Shown: positions 1-7,192, numbered from the stretch's first letter. The stretch is DNA of 8,528 nt from Rhodanobacteraceae bacterium (GCA_025928735.1 JAICIW010000075.1:1-8528); one strand, 5' to 3'. The notes: generated by a model not told the origin, from the sequence alone. Made by a program: numbers and translations.

Positions 1-366
1 AACCACGATGCGCTGTCGAGCCTGGAATACGGCGTGGGCGTGCTCGGCACGCCGCTGGTGATGGTGCTGGGCCACAGCAGCTGCGGCGCGATCAAGGCGG
101 CGATCCAGGAAATCCAGGATCCGAAACCGCTGCCCGGTCACATCTGGGACATCACGGACGCGGTGCGGCCCGGCATCGAGAACGTGGTGAAAGGCGGGGG
201 CGACGATTTGCTCGAACGCGCGATCGACGCAAACGTCGACTACAACGTCTCGCGCGTCGCTTCGGCGCAGCCAATCATTGCCGACGCGGTGAAGGGCGGC
301 CGCGTGCACGTGGTCGGCGCGGAATATGAACTCGCCACGGGCAAAGTGCGATTGATGAAGAGATGA
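1..366 (+). CDS. Beta-class carbonic anhydrase, C-terminal part (5' end outside window)
   Basis: The reading frame is open from the first base and ends at TGA 364-366, giving 121 residues. Beta-carbonic anhydrases are zinc enzymes that interconvert CO2 and bicarbonate. The key sign is the GHSSCGAI motif: its His (codon 73-75) and Cys (82-84) are the third and fourth zinc ligands of this family. It follows the usual S-L-E-Y-G-V-x-V-L-G-T-P-L segment, and the family-typical ending G-A-x-Y-E-L-A-T-G-K-V is also present. The first two zinc ligands (the C-x-D-x-R segment) must lie upstream of the window, so whether the enzyme is intact, and whether it is cytoplasmic or exported, cannot be judged. 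ATG codons inside the fragment are not real starts because the frame continues upstream with family sequence. The next gene begins 36 bases downstream on the same strand. Confidence 0.93.
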   Translation, partial: NHDALSSLEYGVGVLGTPLVMVLGHSSCGAIKAAIQEIQDPKPLPGHIWDITDAVRPGIENVVKGGGDDLLERAIDANVDYNVSRVASAQPIIADAVKGGRVHVVGAEYELATGKVRLMKR

Positions 367-402
367 GCAAGCCCGCGCAGTCACCTCGCTTCCGGAGGCA
401 CC

Positions 403-771
403 ATGTTTGATCACGTCGTGTTCGGCGTCAGCGATTACGCCGCGAGCAAAGCGTTTTTTCTCAAGGCGCTGGAACCGATCGGCATGGCCATCGTTTCGGA
501 GGGGCCGCTCGGAATCGAGCTCAGCGCGGACGGCCAATCGTCATTGTGTCTTTTCCCGACCGACGCGAAGCCTGCGCATCTCCACCTGGCGTTCAGGGCC
601 GGGACCCGCCGGCAAGTCGAGGCGTTCCATCGCGCGGCGCTGGCAGCGGGCGGCCAGGACAATGGTGCGCCCGGCCTGCGCCCGAATTACAGCGGCAAAT
701 ACTATGCCGCTTTCGTCATCGGCCCGGACGGACACAACATCGAAGTGGTCTGCCACGAACCCGAGGTTTGA
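403..771 (+). CDS. VOC-superfamily (glyoxalase-fold) protein, small single-domain
   Basis: A 122-residue protein of the vicinal oxygen chelate superfamily (glyoxalase I, bleomycin-resistance and dioxygenase fold). The N-terminal F-D-H-V-V-F-G-V-S-D strand carries a likely metal-ligand His4. A second candidate is His61 in H-L-H-L-A-F, and Glu114 comes from the closing N-I-E-V-V-C-H strand. The G-L-R-P-x-Y-x-x-x-Y-Y-A-A-F-V-x-x-P-D-G segment (91-110) is typical of proteins annotated as lactoylglutathione lyase-like. The substrate is unknown; proteins of this subgroup are usually labelled only by fold, so I do not call it glyoxalase I. The start is set by GGAGG at 394-398, four bases before ATG. 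It follows the carbonic anhydrase by 36 bases and precedes tpm by 25, so it is probably cotranscribed with both. Longer overlapping frames here lack family features. Confidence 0.9.
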   Translation: MFDHVVFGVSDYAASKAFFLKALEPIGMAIVSEGPLGIELSADGQSSLCLFPTDAKPAHLHLAFRAGTRRQVEAFHRAALAAGGQDNGAPGLRPNYSGKYYAAFVIGPDGHNIEVVCHEPEV

Positions 772-796
772 CAACGCCTCCCTTTGGAACGGAAAC

Positions 797-1474
797 ATGA
801 ACGCCGAGTATTGGTTGCAACGCTGGGAGGAAGGCCGCACGGGATGGCACCACGAATCGGTGATGCCGTTGCTGGAAAAGCACTGGAGCGAAGCCGGCGC
901 CGCGCCCGGCACACGCGTGCTGGTGCCGCTGTGCGGCAAGTCGCTGGACATGTTGTGGCTCGCGCAGCAAGGCCTGCATGTGCTGGGCGTCGAAATCTCG
1001 CCCGTGGCGATCGAAGCATTCCTTGCGGAGAACCATCTGCAGGCACGCAAGAGCGAAGCGGCGGACGGCACGCACTACCGGATCGCCGATGCAGCCGCGG
1101 AGGGCAGCATCGAAATCATCAATGGCGACGTCTTCGGTGTCGCCGCCGGTCTGCTGGAAGGTTGCGGTGCGTTCTACGATCGTGCCGCGCTGATCGCCTT
1201 TCCCGCACCGATGCGCGAGCGACTCGCCCGCGAGGTCTACGCGAAACTTCCGGCCGGGGCGCATGGTCTCTTGATTACCCTGGATTACCCGGCGGGCGAA
1301 ATGGAAGGACCGCCCTTCAGGGTCGACGAGGCCGAAGTGCACCGGCTGTTCGACGCGCAGTGGGACACCCGGCAAGTTGAGTGTCGCGACATCCTGGCTT
1401 CGCAGCCGTCGTTCGCGGAAAAGGGCGTGACGGCCCTGCATACCGCGGTATATGCATTGACGCGTCATCGCTGA
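797..1474 (+). CDS. tpm: Thiopurine S-methyltransferase (bacterial TPMT)
   Basis: A 225-residue cytoplasmic SAM-dependent methyltransferase of the TPMT family, close to the roughly 218 residues of Pseudomonas Tpm. It opens with the family signature M-N-A-x-Y-W-L-x-R-W-x-E-G-R-T-G-W-H (1-18). The SAM-binding glycine region V-L-V-P-L-C-G-K-S-L-D-M-L-W-L-A follows at 41-56, then H-V-L-G-V-E-I-S (61-68). Next come G-D-V-F (110-113), Y-D-R-A-A-L-I-A-F-P (127-136) and the substrate-side D-Y-P-A-G-E-M-E-G-P-P-F (163-174). Known family members S-methylate aromatic thiols and, in bacteria, methylate selenium and tellurium oxyanions to volatile forms; the natural substrate here is unknown. The frame stays open upstream to 407, but ATG 797 is chosen because the conserved N-terminus begins there, after a weak purine-rich GGAACGGA. 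The NHL-repeat gene follows after 21 bases. Confidence 0.95.
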   Translation: MNAEYWLQRWEEGRTGWHHESVMPLLEKHWSEAGAAPGTRVLVPLCGKSLDMLWLAQQGLHVLGVEISPVAIEAFLAENHLQARKSEAADGTHYRIADAAAEGSIEIINGDVFGVAAGLLEGCGAFYDRAALIAFPAPMRERLAREVYAKLPAGAHGLLITLDYPAGEMEGPPFRVDEAEVHRLFDAQWDTRQVECRDILASQPSFAEKGVTALHTAVYALTRHR

Positions 1475-1495
1475 ACATTCGATCGGATCCACTCG

Positions 1496-3010
1496 ATGAA
1501 GCGCATCCTGCTTGTGTTGCTCGCCGCGATCGTCGTGGCCGGCGGAGTGTTGACCATGGGATTGCCGCGCGCGTACGCGGGACGTGCGGCCGACTTTCCA
1601 GCAGGCCTGACATGGTTCAACGTTGCGCGGCCGTTGACGCTGGACGATTTGCAAGGCCGCGCGGTGCTGCTGGATTTCTTCACGCCCGGCTGCATCAACT
1701 GCATCCACATGCTGCCCGATGAAAAGAAACTGGAGGAACACTTCGGCACGCGGCTGGCCGTGATCGGCATCGACTCGCCCAAGTTCGAGGCATCGAAAAC
1801 GAAAGACGGGCTGAAATCGTTCATCGAGCGCTACGACCTGCGCCACCCGATTTTGCTCGACCCCGACATGCAGATGTGGAATGCCTACGGCGTGCAGGCC
1901 TGGCCGACACTGGTGTTGCTGGGGCCGGACGGCAACGTGGAAAAGACGTTCATCGGCGAGCAGTCCTACGAGCAATTGGCCGGCCCGGTCGAAGCCGCGC
2001 TGGTGAACGCGCCGCCGGCCTCGAAGTTGCCCAGGCTGCCGCTGCAACCGATCGCCGCGAAACCCCGCGCACTGGCGACGCCCGGTGGCGTTGCGGTGTC
2101 GCCCTCCCTCGTCGCCATCGCCGACACCGGCCACAATCGCATCGTGCTGGCCGACCGCTCCGGCAAGCTGGTTGACGTGATCGGCAGCGGTTGCGAAGGC
2201 CGCGCGGATGGCGATTACGCGCACGCGCAGTTCAATCGCCCGCACGGACTCGCCTTCCACGATGGCACGTTGTACGTCGCGGATACCGACAACCAGTTGA
2301 TCCGGCGCATCGACCTCGCGCACAAGACCGTGGCGACGGTGGCGGGAATTGGCCAACGCGGCTTCGCCATCTCGGGTCAATTTTCCGCGCGCGCGGCCGT
2401 GCTCAATTCGCCGTGGGATGTCGCGTGGAGCGACAACGCGCTGTACGTTTCCATGGCGGGCGATCACCAGATCTGGCGTTACGATCTCGCCAATCAAACG
2501 ATCGGCCCGTGGGCCGGGACCGGCGAAGAAGGCCTGCGTGACGGCGCACGCGGCGATGCGCAATTCGCGCAGCCAAGCGGCATGAGCGTGCACGGCGACA
2601 CCTTGTACGAAACGGATCCGGAATCTTCGTCCGTGCGTGCGATCGCACTGCCGGAAGGCAGGGTGACCACGCTCGTCGGACGCGGCCTGTTCGACTTCGG
2701 CATGCGCAACGGCAACGCGGGTGAAGCGCAACTTCAACATGCCGAAGGCGTCGCGTGGAACGGGGGCAGCCTCTACATCGCCGACACGTTCAACAACGCG
2801 TTGCGCAAACTCGATCTCACATCGCACCAAGTCAGCACTGTCGCGGCCCTGCTCAACCGCCCGCTCGCGGTGGCCGCGTTCGCGCCCGACACGCTGCTGG
2901 TCGCCGAAGGTGACGGCAACCGGATCGTGGCGGTGACCCTGCCGGATGGCACGGTCAAGCCGTGGCGCATCGCCGACCTTTCTGCACCTCGAACCGGCGC
3001 CTGCCGGTGA
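1496..3010 (+). CDS. Exported thioredoxin-like / NHL-repeat beta-propeller protein (NHLRC2-like)
   Basis: A 504-residue two-domain protein. Residues 1-28 look like a signal peptide or anchor: M-K-R, a long hydrophobic stretch, then a possible A-Y-A cleavage site, so a periplasmic location is inferred. Residues 35-170 form a thioredoxin/TlpA-like domain with C66-I-N-C69 in F-F-T-P-G-C-I-N-C-I-H-M-L-P and a cis-proline in W136-P137-T-L-V. Residues 195-485 are NHL blades, recognisable by repeated I/V-A-D-T-x-x-N/H-x-I-R-x-I-D-L elements near 208, 261 and 428, plus S-P-W-D-V-A-W and F-A-Q-P-S-G-M. Domain order and many segments match animal NHLRC2 and its bacterial relatives. The biochemical function is not established; CxxC suggests thiol-disulfide chemistry with a propeller for protein contact. 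GGA at 1485-1487 supports the start, and the gene is probably the last of the + strand cluster. The E-T-D-P-E-S-S-S-V-R segment departs from the usual V-A-D opening of that blade. Confidence 0.92.
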   Translation: MKRILLVLLAAIVVAGGVLTMGLPRAYAGRAADFPAGLTWFNVARPLTLDDLQGRAVLLDFFTPGCINCIHMLPDEKKLEEHFGTRLAVIGIDSPKFEASKTKDGLKSFIERYDLRHPILLDPDMQMWNAYGVQAWPTLVLLGPDGNVEKTFIGEQSYEQLAGPVEAALVNAPPASKLPRLPLQPIAAKPRALATPGGVAVSPSLVAIADTGHNRIVLADRSGKLVDVIGSGCEGRADGDYAHAQFNRPHGLAFHDGTLYVADTDNQLIRRIDLAHKTVATVAGIGQRGFAISGQFSARAAVLNSPWDVAWSDNALYVSMAGDHQIWRYDLANQTIGPWAGTGEEGLRDGARGDAQFAQPSGMSVHGDTLYETDPESSSVRAIALPEGRVTTLVGRGLFDFGMRNGNAGEAQLQHAEGVAWNGGSLYIADTFNNALRKLDLTSHQVSTVAALLNRPLAVAAFAPDTLLVAEGDGNRIVAVTLPDGTVKPWRIADLSAPRTGACR

Positions 3011-3014
3011 AGTG

Positions 3015-4292
3015 TCAACCCATCGCGCCGCGGCTCATCGGGGTCGGCGGCGTGGCGGTGTTTTGCGGCAGTGGCCGCAAGCGATACAGCCCCAGCGCGA
3101 TCGCGAGTCCGACCAGTGCCATCGCCCCCACGAATATCCCGATGCCGTTCCAGCCGTGCGACGCGTAAAACACGCCGCCCAGCGCACCGGCGATGCTGGA
3201 ACCCATGTAGTAGCAGAACAGGTACAGCGACGACGCGTGCGCCTTCGCTTCGCCCGCACGGCGACCGACCCAACTGCTGACGGTGGAATGGCCGCCGAAG
3301 AAACCGAACGTCAGCACGATTACGCCCGGCACGATTGCCCACAGCGACGACAACATCGTCAGCGCGGTGCCGATCAGCATCAATGCCATCATCGCCCACA
3401 GCACCTTGCGTCGGCCCAGCTTGCCGGCAAGATGCCCCACCCATGGCGAGCTGAAGGTGCCGATCAGATAGATGATGAAGATCGCGCCGACCACGGCCTG
3501 GCTCAGGTTGTACGGCGGCGCCAGCAATCGGTAGCCGATGTAGTTGTAGACGGTGACGAACGCGCCCAGCAACAGGAATCCTTCCGCGAACAACCACGGC
3601 AATCCGCGGTCGTGGAAGATCACGCCGAGGCGCCCGGCCAGCGCATGCCGATTCAACGGCTGCGCCACGAAATGCCGCGACGGCGGAAGCAGTCGCCAGA
3701 ACATCCACGCACACGCCAAGCCGATGATCGCGACCACGATCACGCCCACGCGCCAGTTCGCGAAATCGGTCAGCACGCCGGTGATCAGCCGCCCCGCCAT
3801 GCCGCCGATCGCGTTGCCGCTGATGTAGAGGCCCATGCCGAGTCCGATCGATGCGACGTCCATTTCTTCGGCGAGATAGGTCATCGCCACGGCCGGCAGT
3901 CCGCTCAGCGTCAGGCCCAGCAGCGTGCGCACGATCAGCAACGTGGTCCAGTCCGGCATCAACGCCGACGCCAGCACCAGTAGCGCAGACGCGAGTGTCG
4001 ACACGACCATGATGGGCTTGCGGCCCCAGGCGTCCGAAAGCGCACCGACGAACAACATCCCGAACGCCAGCACGAACGTGGTCAGCGAAAGCGACAAGGC
4101 GCTGACGGCTTCGCTGACGCCGTAGTCGCGCGTGAATTCCGGCAACAGCGGTTGCACGCAATACAGCAATCCGAAGGTCGCGAAACCGGCTGCGAACAAT
4201 GCCAGGTTCACGCGCCGGAAGGCCGGCGTGCCGCGACGGATGAAATCGTCGGATGCTGCAGCATCCGGTGCTGAAACGCGCACATCGATCAT
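3015..4292 (-). CDS. ynfM: YnfM-type major facilitator superfamily transporter
   Basis: A 425-residue inner-membrane MFS protein with about 12 hydrophobic segments. It resembles E. coli YnfM, a putative drug/sugar-type efflux carrier, along most of its length. Shared stretches include F-I-x-R-G-T-P-x-F-x-R-V-x-L-A-L-F, L-L-Y-C-V-Q-P-x-L-P, M-G-L-Y-I-S-G-N-x-I-G-G-M-x-G-R-L-I, R-G-L-P-x-L-F-A-E-G-F-L-L, F-N/Y-Y-I-G-Y-R-L, and S-S-L-Y-L-F-x-Y-Y-x-G-S-S-I-A-G. MFS motif A is present as G-A-L-S-D-A-W-G-R-K-P, and substrates are unknown. The start is uncertain: ATG at 4292 or GTG at 4313, which adds seven residues; neither has a good ribosome-binding site, and ATG is preferred. It may be cotranscribed with the small lipoprotein gene upstream (stop at 4333). 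It converges on the NHL gene with 4 bases between stops. Confidence 0.93.
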   Translation of the reverse strand: MIDVRVSAPDAAASDDFIRRGTPAFRRVNLALFAAGFATFGLLYCVQPLLPEFTRDYGVSEAVSALSLSLTTFVLAFGMLFVGALSDAWGRKPIMVVSTLASALLVLASALMPDWTTLLIVRTLLGLTLSGLPAVAMTYLAEEMDVASIGLGMGLYISGNAIGGMAGRLITGVLTDFANWRVGVIVVAIIGLACAWMFWRLLPPSRHFVAQPLNRHALAGRLGVIFHDRGLPWLFAEGFLLLGAFVTVYNYIGYRLLAPPYNLSQAVVGAIFIIYLIGTFSSPWVGHLAGKLGRRKVLWAMMALMLIGTALTMLSSLWAIVPGVIVLTFGFFGGHSTVSSWVGRRAGEAKAHASSLYLFCYYMGSSIAGALGGVFYASHGWNGIGIFVGAMALVGLAIALGLYRLRPLPQNTATPPTPMSRGAMG

Positions 4293-4316
4293 CCGTGCAT
4301 CATAGCGATGCACGGA
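4292..4316. promoter_or_regulatory. Perfect 10-bp inverted repeat at the transporter start
   Basis: TCCGTGCATC (4292-4301) and GATGCACGGA (4307-4316) are exact reverse complements separated by ATAGC. The dyad lies between the lipoprotein stop codon and the ynfM ATG and includes the first base of that ATG. If the GTG at 4313 is the true start, the dyad lies inside the coding sequence. No T-run follows on either strand, so it is not a standard intrinsic terminator. It could be a repressor operator, or in mRNA a hairpin that limits ribosome access. The symmetry is seen directly; its function is inference. Confidence 0.4.
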
Positions 4317-4332
4317 CGATTACCGTTTCACC

Positions 4333-4509
4333 TCACCGGTACCGCCAATGCCCGCGAACCCACAAACCGGCATGCCAGTGGCCGGGCACCCAGACTCGCG
4401 CGGGCGCCACCGCGACCACGCGGGCGCGCGGCGGCGCGACCACGCAGCCGCCGAGCGCGAGTCCGGAAAAGCCGGCCAGCACGAGCAATGCAAAAGCACG
4501 ATGTTTCAT
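4333..4509 (-). CDS. Small lipoprotein with two WVxGHW units
   Basis: A 58-residue protein. Residues 1-22 are a lipoprotein signal: M-K-H-R, a hydrophobic stretch, then the lipobox L-A-L-G-G-C with Cys22 as the predicted lipidation site. After a short V/A/P/R-rich linker the mature part ends with W-V-P-G-H-W (40-45) and W-V-R-G-H-W (50-55), one 10-residue unit repeated, then R-Y-R. This resembles the W-x-x-G-x-W envelope proteins with YXWGXW-type repeats common in proteobacteria, whose role is not settled. The start at ATG 4509 is backed by GGAG (4517-4520) seven bases upstream. The same frame runs open far upstream through the repeat element, but that part has no protein character and lies before the ribosome-binding site. 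It sits 40 bases ahead of ynfM, so cotranscription is possible. An envelope location is inferred from the lipobox. Confidence 0.75.
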   Translation of the reverse strand: MKHRAFALLVLAGFSGLALGGCVVAPPRARVVAVAPARVWVPGHWHAGLWVRGHWRYR

Positions 4510-4611
4510 GACGCGTCTCCGTGATCGACTTTCACGAGAACGCATCATGGCGATGTGGCGTTGACGCACGCTTCCGGGGAGGTGCCGATTTCGCTCAACG
4601 ATCGGCGTCAA

Positions 4612-4642
4612 GGCACTCGATTCCCGCCTTCCCGGGAATGAC
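4612..4642 (-). repeat. Solitary end-unit of a dispersed GTCAT-type palindromic repeat
   Basis: Read on the - strand, this unit starts GTCATTCCCGGGAAGG and continues with CGGGAAT then an AGTGCCTT tail. It contains the dyad ATTCCCG/CGGGAAT (4620-4626 and 4633-4639). It aligns by eye with the left end of the 248-bp element at 4691-4727: GTCAT, a C/G-rich hairpin, then a C-x-AGTG-x-CTT tail. It therefore seems to be a diverged copy pointing the opposite way. A run of six A lies just beyond its end on the + strand. No T-run follows the stem on either strand, so it is not an obvious terminator. Confidence 0.55.
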
Positions 4643-4689
4643 AAAAAACATGTGGTCAGAGGTCCGCTGGGGGAAGCTTTGATCTTGCT

Positions 4690-4937
4690 CGTCATCCCGG
4701 CGAAAGCCGGGACCCAGTGACTTTCGCGCAAGCACTGAAATGCAAAGGCACTGGCAAACTCGCCGCTTCCCGTGGCTTGCCCTGCGGGCCATCGGCTTCG
4801 CCGATGTTCGCTCCCGGCATCCTGCCCTCGCAGTCCGGATATCGCTTCGCGACTGGGTTTGCAGGATTGCAAACGCGAACGCCAAAGGCGGCGCGTAGCG
4901 CGAGCGCCATGGATGGCGCGAGTATTCCGGGATGACG
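4690..4937. repeat. 248-bp hairpin-rich repeat element with 11-bp terminal inverted repeats
   Basis: The ends are exact reverse complements: CGTCATCCCGG at 4690-4700 and CCGGGATGACG at 4927-4937. Between them lies a chain of short perfect hairpins. They are TCCCGGC-GAAA-GCCGGGA (4695-4712), GCCC-TGC-GGGC (4779-4789), CATCGGC-TTC-GCCGATG (4790-4806), TCGC-TTC-GCGA (4842-4852), GTTTGCA-GGAT-TGCAAAC (4857-4874) and GCGCCAT-GG-ATGGCGC (4904-4919). No transposase is encoded. No target-site duplication is obvious: the flanks are GCT on the left and GGC on the right. The end motif and internal text resemble intergenic repeats that I associate with Xanthomonadales, so this is probably a non-autonomous MITE- or REP-like dispersed repeat. 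Multi-copy status cannot be shown from one window. Confidence 0.7.
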
Positions 4938-4998
4938 GGCGATGGCATCGATCAGGGGTTCGCCAGCACAAATGGCCCGGCTTCAGAATACTGCCGTT

Positions 4999-5988
<990 letters not shown>

Positions 5989-6034
5989 GCGGTGTTCTCC
6001 ATGCTTGTTGAATGATTCGTCCAAACGAGTGAGG

Positions 6035-7192
6035 TCACGCGGCCTGCGCCTCGGCTGGTACCGGGCCCGGCGCGAAATTCGGTGGCGGTCCCGCATCGAT
6101 CCAGATCCGGCGCGCGTAGCCCGCGGGTTTGTCGCCGACGCCCACGCCACCGTTCATGCCGATCTGGTGCGATGCATCGAAGAAACTGTACGGGAATTGC
6201 GGCGGCAACGCGGACACCGCATCGAGTTCGAGCAGCGTTTCATCTGACAGCACCTTGTCCAGCGCAGCCAGATTGTCGTCGAACTGTTCCAATGTGCGCG
6301 CGCCCAGGATCACCGAACCGACGCCTGGCTGGCGCGCCACCCACTGGATCGCGACCTGCGCCATGCTGAGGCCTTCGGCGCGCGCGGCTTTCTCGACGGC
6401 TGCGACGATCGCGAAGTTGCGTGGCGTGAACTTGTCCTGGAGCGCCGGCACGCCGCCCTGCCTGAACAAGCCCAGCCGGCCTTCGCTTTCACTGTCTGCG
6501 CCACCCCGCGATGGCCGGTACTTGCCGGACAAGAGGCCCATGCCGAGCGGACTCCACGCAGTGATGCCGTAACCGGATTCCTGCGAAAGATCCACGTACT
6601 CGCGTTCGATGTTGCGCTCGACCAGCGAGTATTGCAGTTGCAGGTTTACCAGCCCGTGCATGTGCGAGGCGCGCGCCAGTGTCTGGATCTGCGCGGCGTA
6701 CCAGGCCGGCACATCGGACAGGCCGGCGTAACGGATCTTGCCCGCGCGGGTGAGGTCGTCCAGCGTCTGCAGCACTTCTTCGGCCGGGGTGATCCGGTCC
6801 CACGTGTGCAGCAGGAGCAGATCGACGTAGTCGGTGTCGAGGCGCCGCAATGATCCTTCCACCGCGCGCAGCATGTTCTTGCGGCCGTTGCCGCCCGCGT
6901 TCGGATTGCCGGCTTCGGCGTTGTAGCTGAACTTGGTGGCCAGCACCACCCGATCGCGGGTGCCGCTGTCGGCGAGGAATTTGCCCAGCAGCGTTTCGCT
7001 TTCGCCATTGGTATAGAGGTCGGCGGTGTCGATGAAGTTGCCGCCCGCGGCCACGTAACGATCGAACATCGTGCGGGCGCTGCGCTCGTCCGTGCCCCAG
7101 CCCCAACTCTCGCCGAAAGTCATGGTGCCGAGTGCGAGCCGGCTGACGCGAAGTCCGGAGCGGCCGAGCGTGAAGTATTGACTGAGTGACAT
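6035..7192 (-). CDS. Aldo-keto reductase, second subfamily
   Basis: A 385-residue NAD(P)H-dependent aldo-keto reductase, clearly different in sequence from its neighbour. It starts M-S-L-S-Q-Y-F-T-L-G-R-S-G-L-R-V-S-R-L-A-L-G-T-M-T-F-G, a common opening of the AKR family. The tetrad is Asp55 and Tyr60 in I-D-T-A-D-L-Y, Lys87 in L-A-T-K-F and His129 in L-L-L-H-T-W-D. Later family segments include Y-A-G-L-S-D-V-P, Y-S-L-V-E-R-N, W-S-P-L-G-M-G-L-L-S-G-K-Y and V-I-L-G-A-R. It is some 50 residues longer than the other reductase: the barrel is followed by an unusual tail (about 340-385) with a G-M-N-G-G-V-G-V-G stretch and a Pro/Ala-rich end. AAGGAA just upstream (within 7199-7204) fixes ATG 7192 over the in-frame M at 7225. 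It is the first gene of a probable two-gene operon divergent from the LysR gene. The substrate is unknown. Confidence 0.93.
   Translation of the reverse strand: MSLSQYFTLGRSGLRVSRLALGTMTFGESWGWGTDERSARTMFDRYVAAGGNFIDTADLYTNGESETLLGKFLADSGTRDRVVLATKFSYNAEAGNPNAGGNGRKNMLRAVEGSLRRLDTDYVDLLLLHTWDRITPAEEVLQTLDDLTRAGKIRYAGLSDVPAWYAAQIQTLARASHMHGLVNLQLQYSLVERNIEREYVDLSQESGYGITAWSPLGMGLLSGKYRPSRGGADSESEGRLGLFRQGGVPALQDKFTPRNFAIVAAVEKAARAEGLSMAQVAIQWVARQPGVGSVILGARTLEQFDDNLAALDKVLSDETLLELDAVSALPPQFPYSFFDASHQIGMNGGVGVGDKPAGYARRIWIDAGPPPNFAPGPVPAEAQAA

Larger units (their letters stand above)
4510..4998. other. 489-base gene-free stretch carrying repeat elements
   Basis: I find no credible gene between the lipoprotein start and the end of the first aldo-keto reductase. 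Open frames exist on both strands, but they have no family signature and simply read through the repeats. Contents, left to right: the leader and ribosome-binding site of the lipoprotein gene, a 31-bp repeat unit (4612-4642), a 47-base spacer with an A-run, the 248-bp hairpin-rich element (4690-4937), and about 60 bases of plain sequence before the reductase stop codon. No clear promoter stands out for the lipoprotein gene; a TTGACG near 4609-4614 read on the - strand lacks a good -10 partner. Confidence 0.7.

Noticed and set aside
716..2830. A 704-codon open frame on the - strand
   Set aside because: It runs antisense to tpm and the NHL gene. Its product is an Arg/His/Gln-rich mixture with no family motif, as expected from GC-rich third positions of the true + strand genes.
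2946..3983. A 345-codon open frame on the + strand
   Set aside because: It is the complement of the transporter gene, rich in Arg, Gln and His, with no domain or good ribosome-binding site. It also overlaps the end of the NHL gene.
2773..4161. A 462-codon open frame on the - strand overlapping the transporter
   Set aside because: It is a shifted frame of the transporter gene, very rich in Arg and Asp/Gly, and has no membrane segments, whereas the transporter frame matches YnfM along its length.
4612..4660. Possible intrinsic terminator at the 31-bp repeat unit with its A-run
   Set aside because: The T-run, read on the - strand, comes before the stem rather than after it, and on the + strand the stem is followed by A, so neither orientation fits.
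4510..4971. In-frame upstream extension of the small lipoprotein gene (212 codons in total)
   Set aside because: The extension reads through the dispersed repeat element, and the signal peptide and ribosome-binding site clearly mark the start at 4509.
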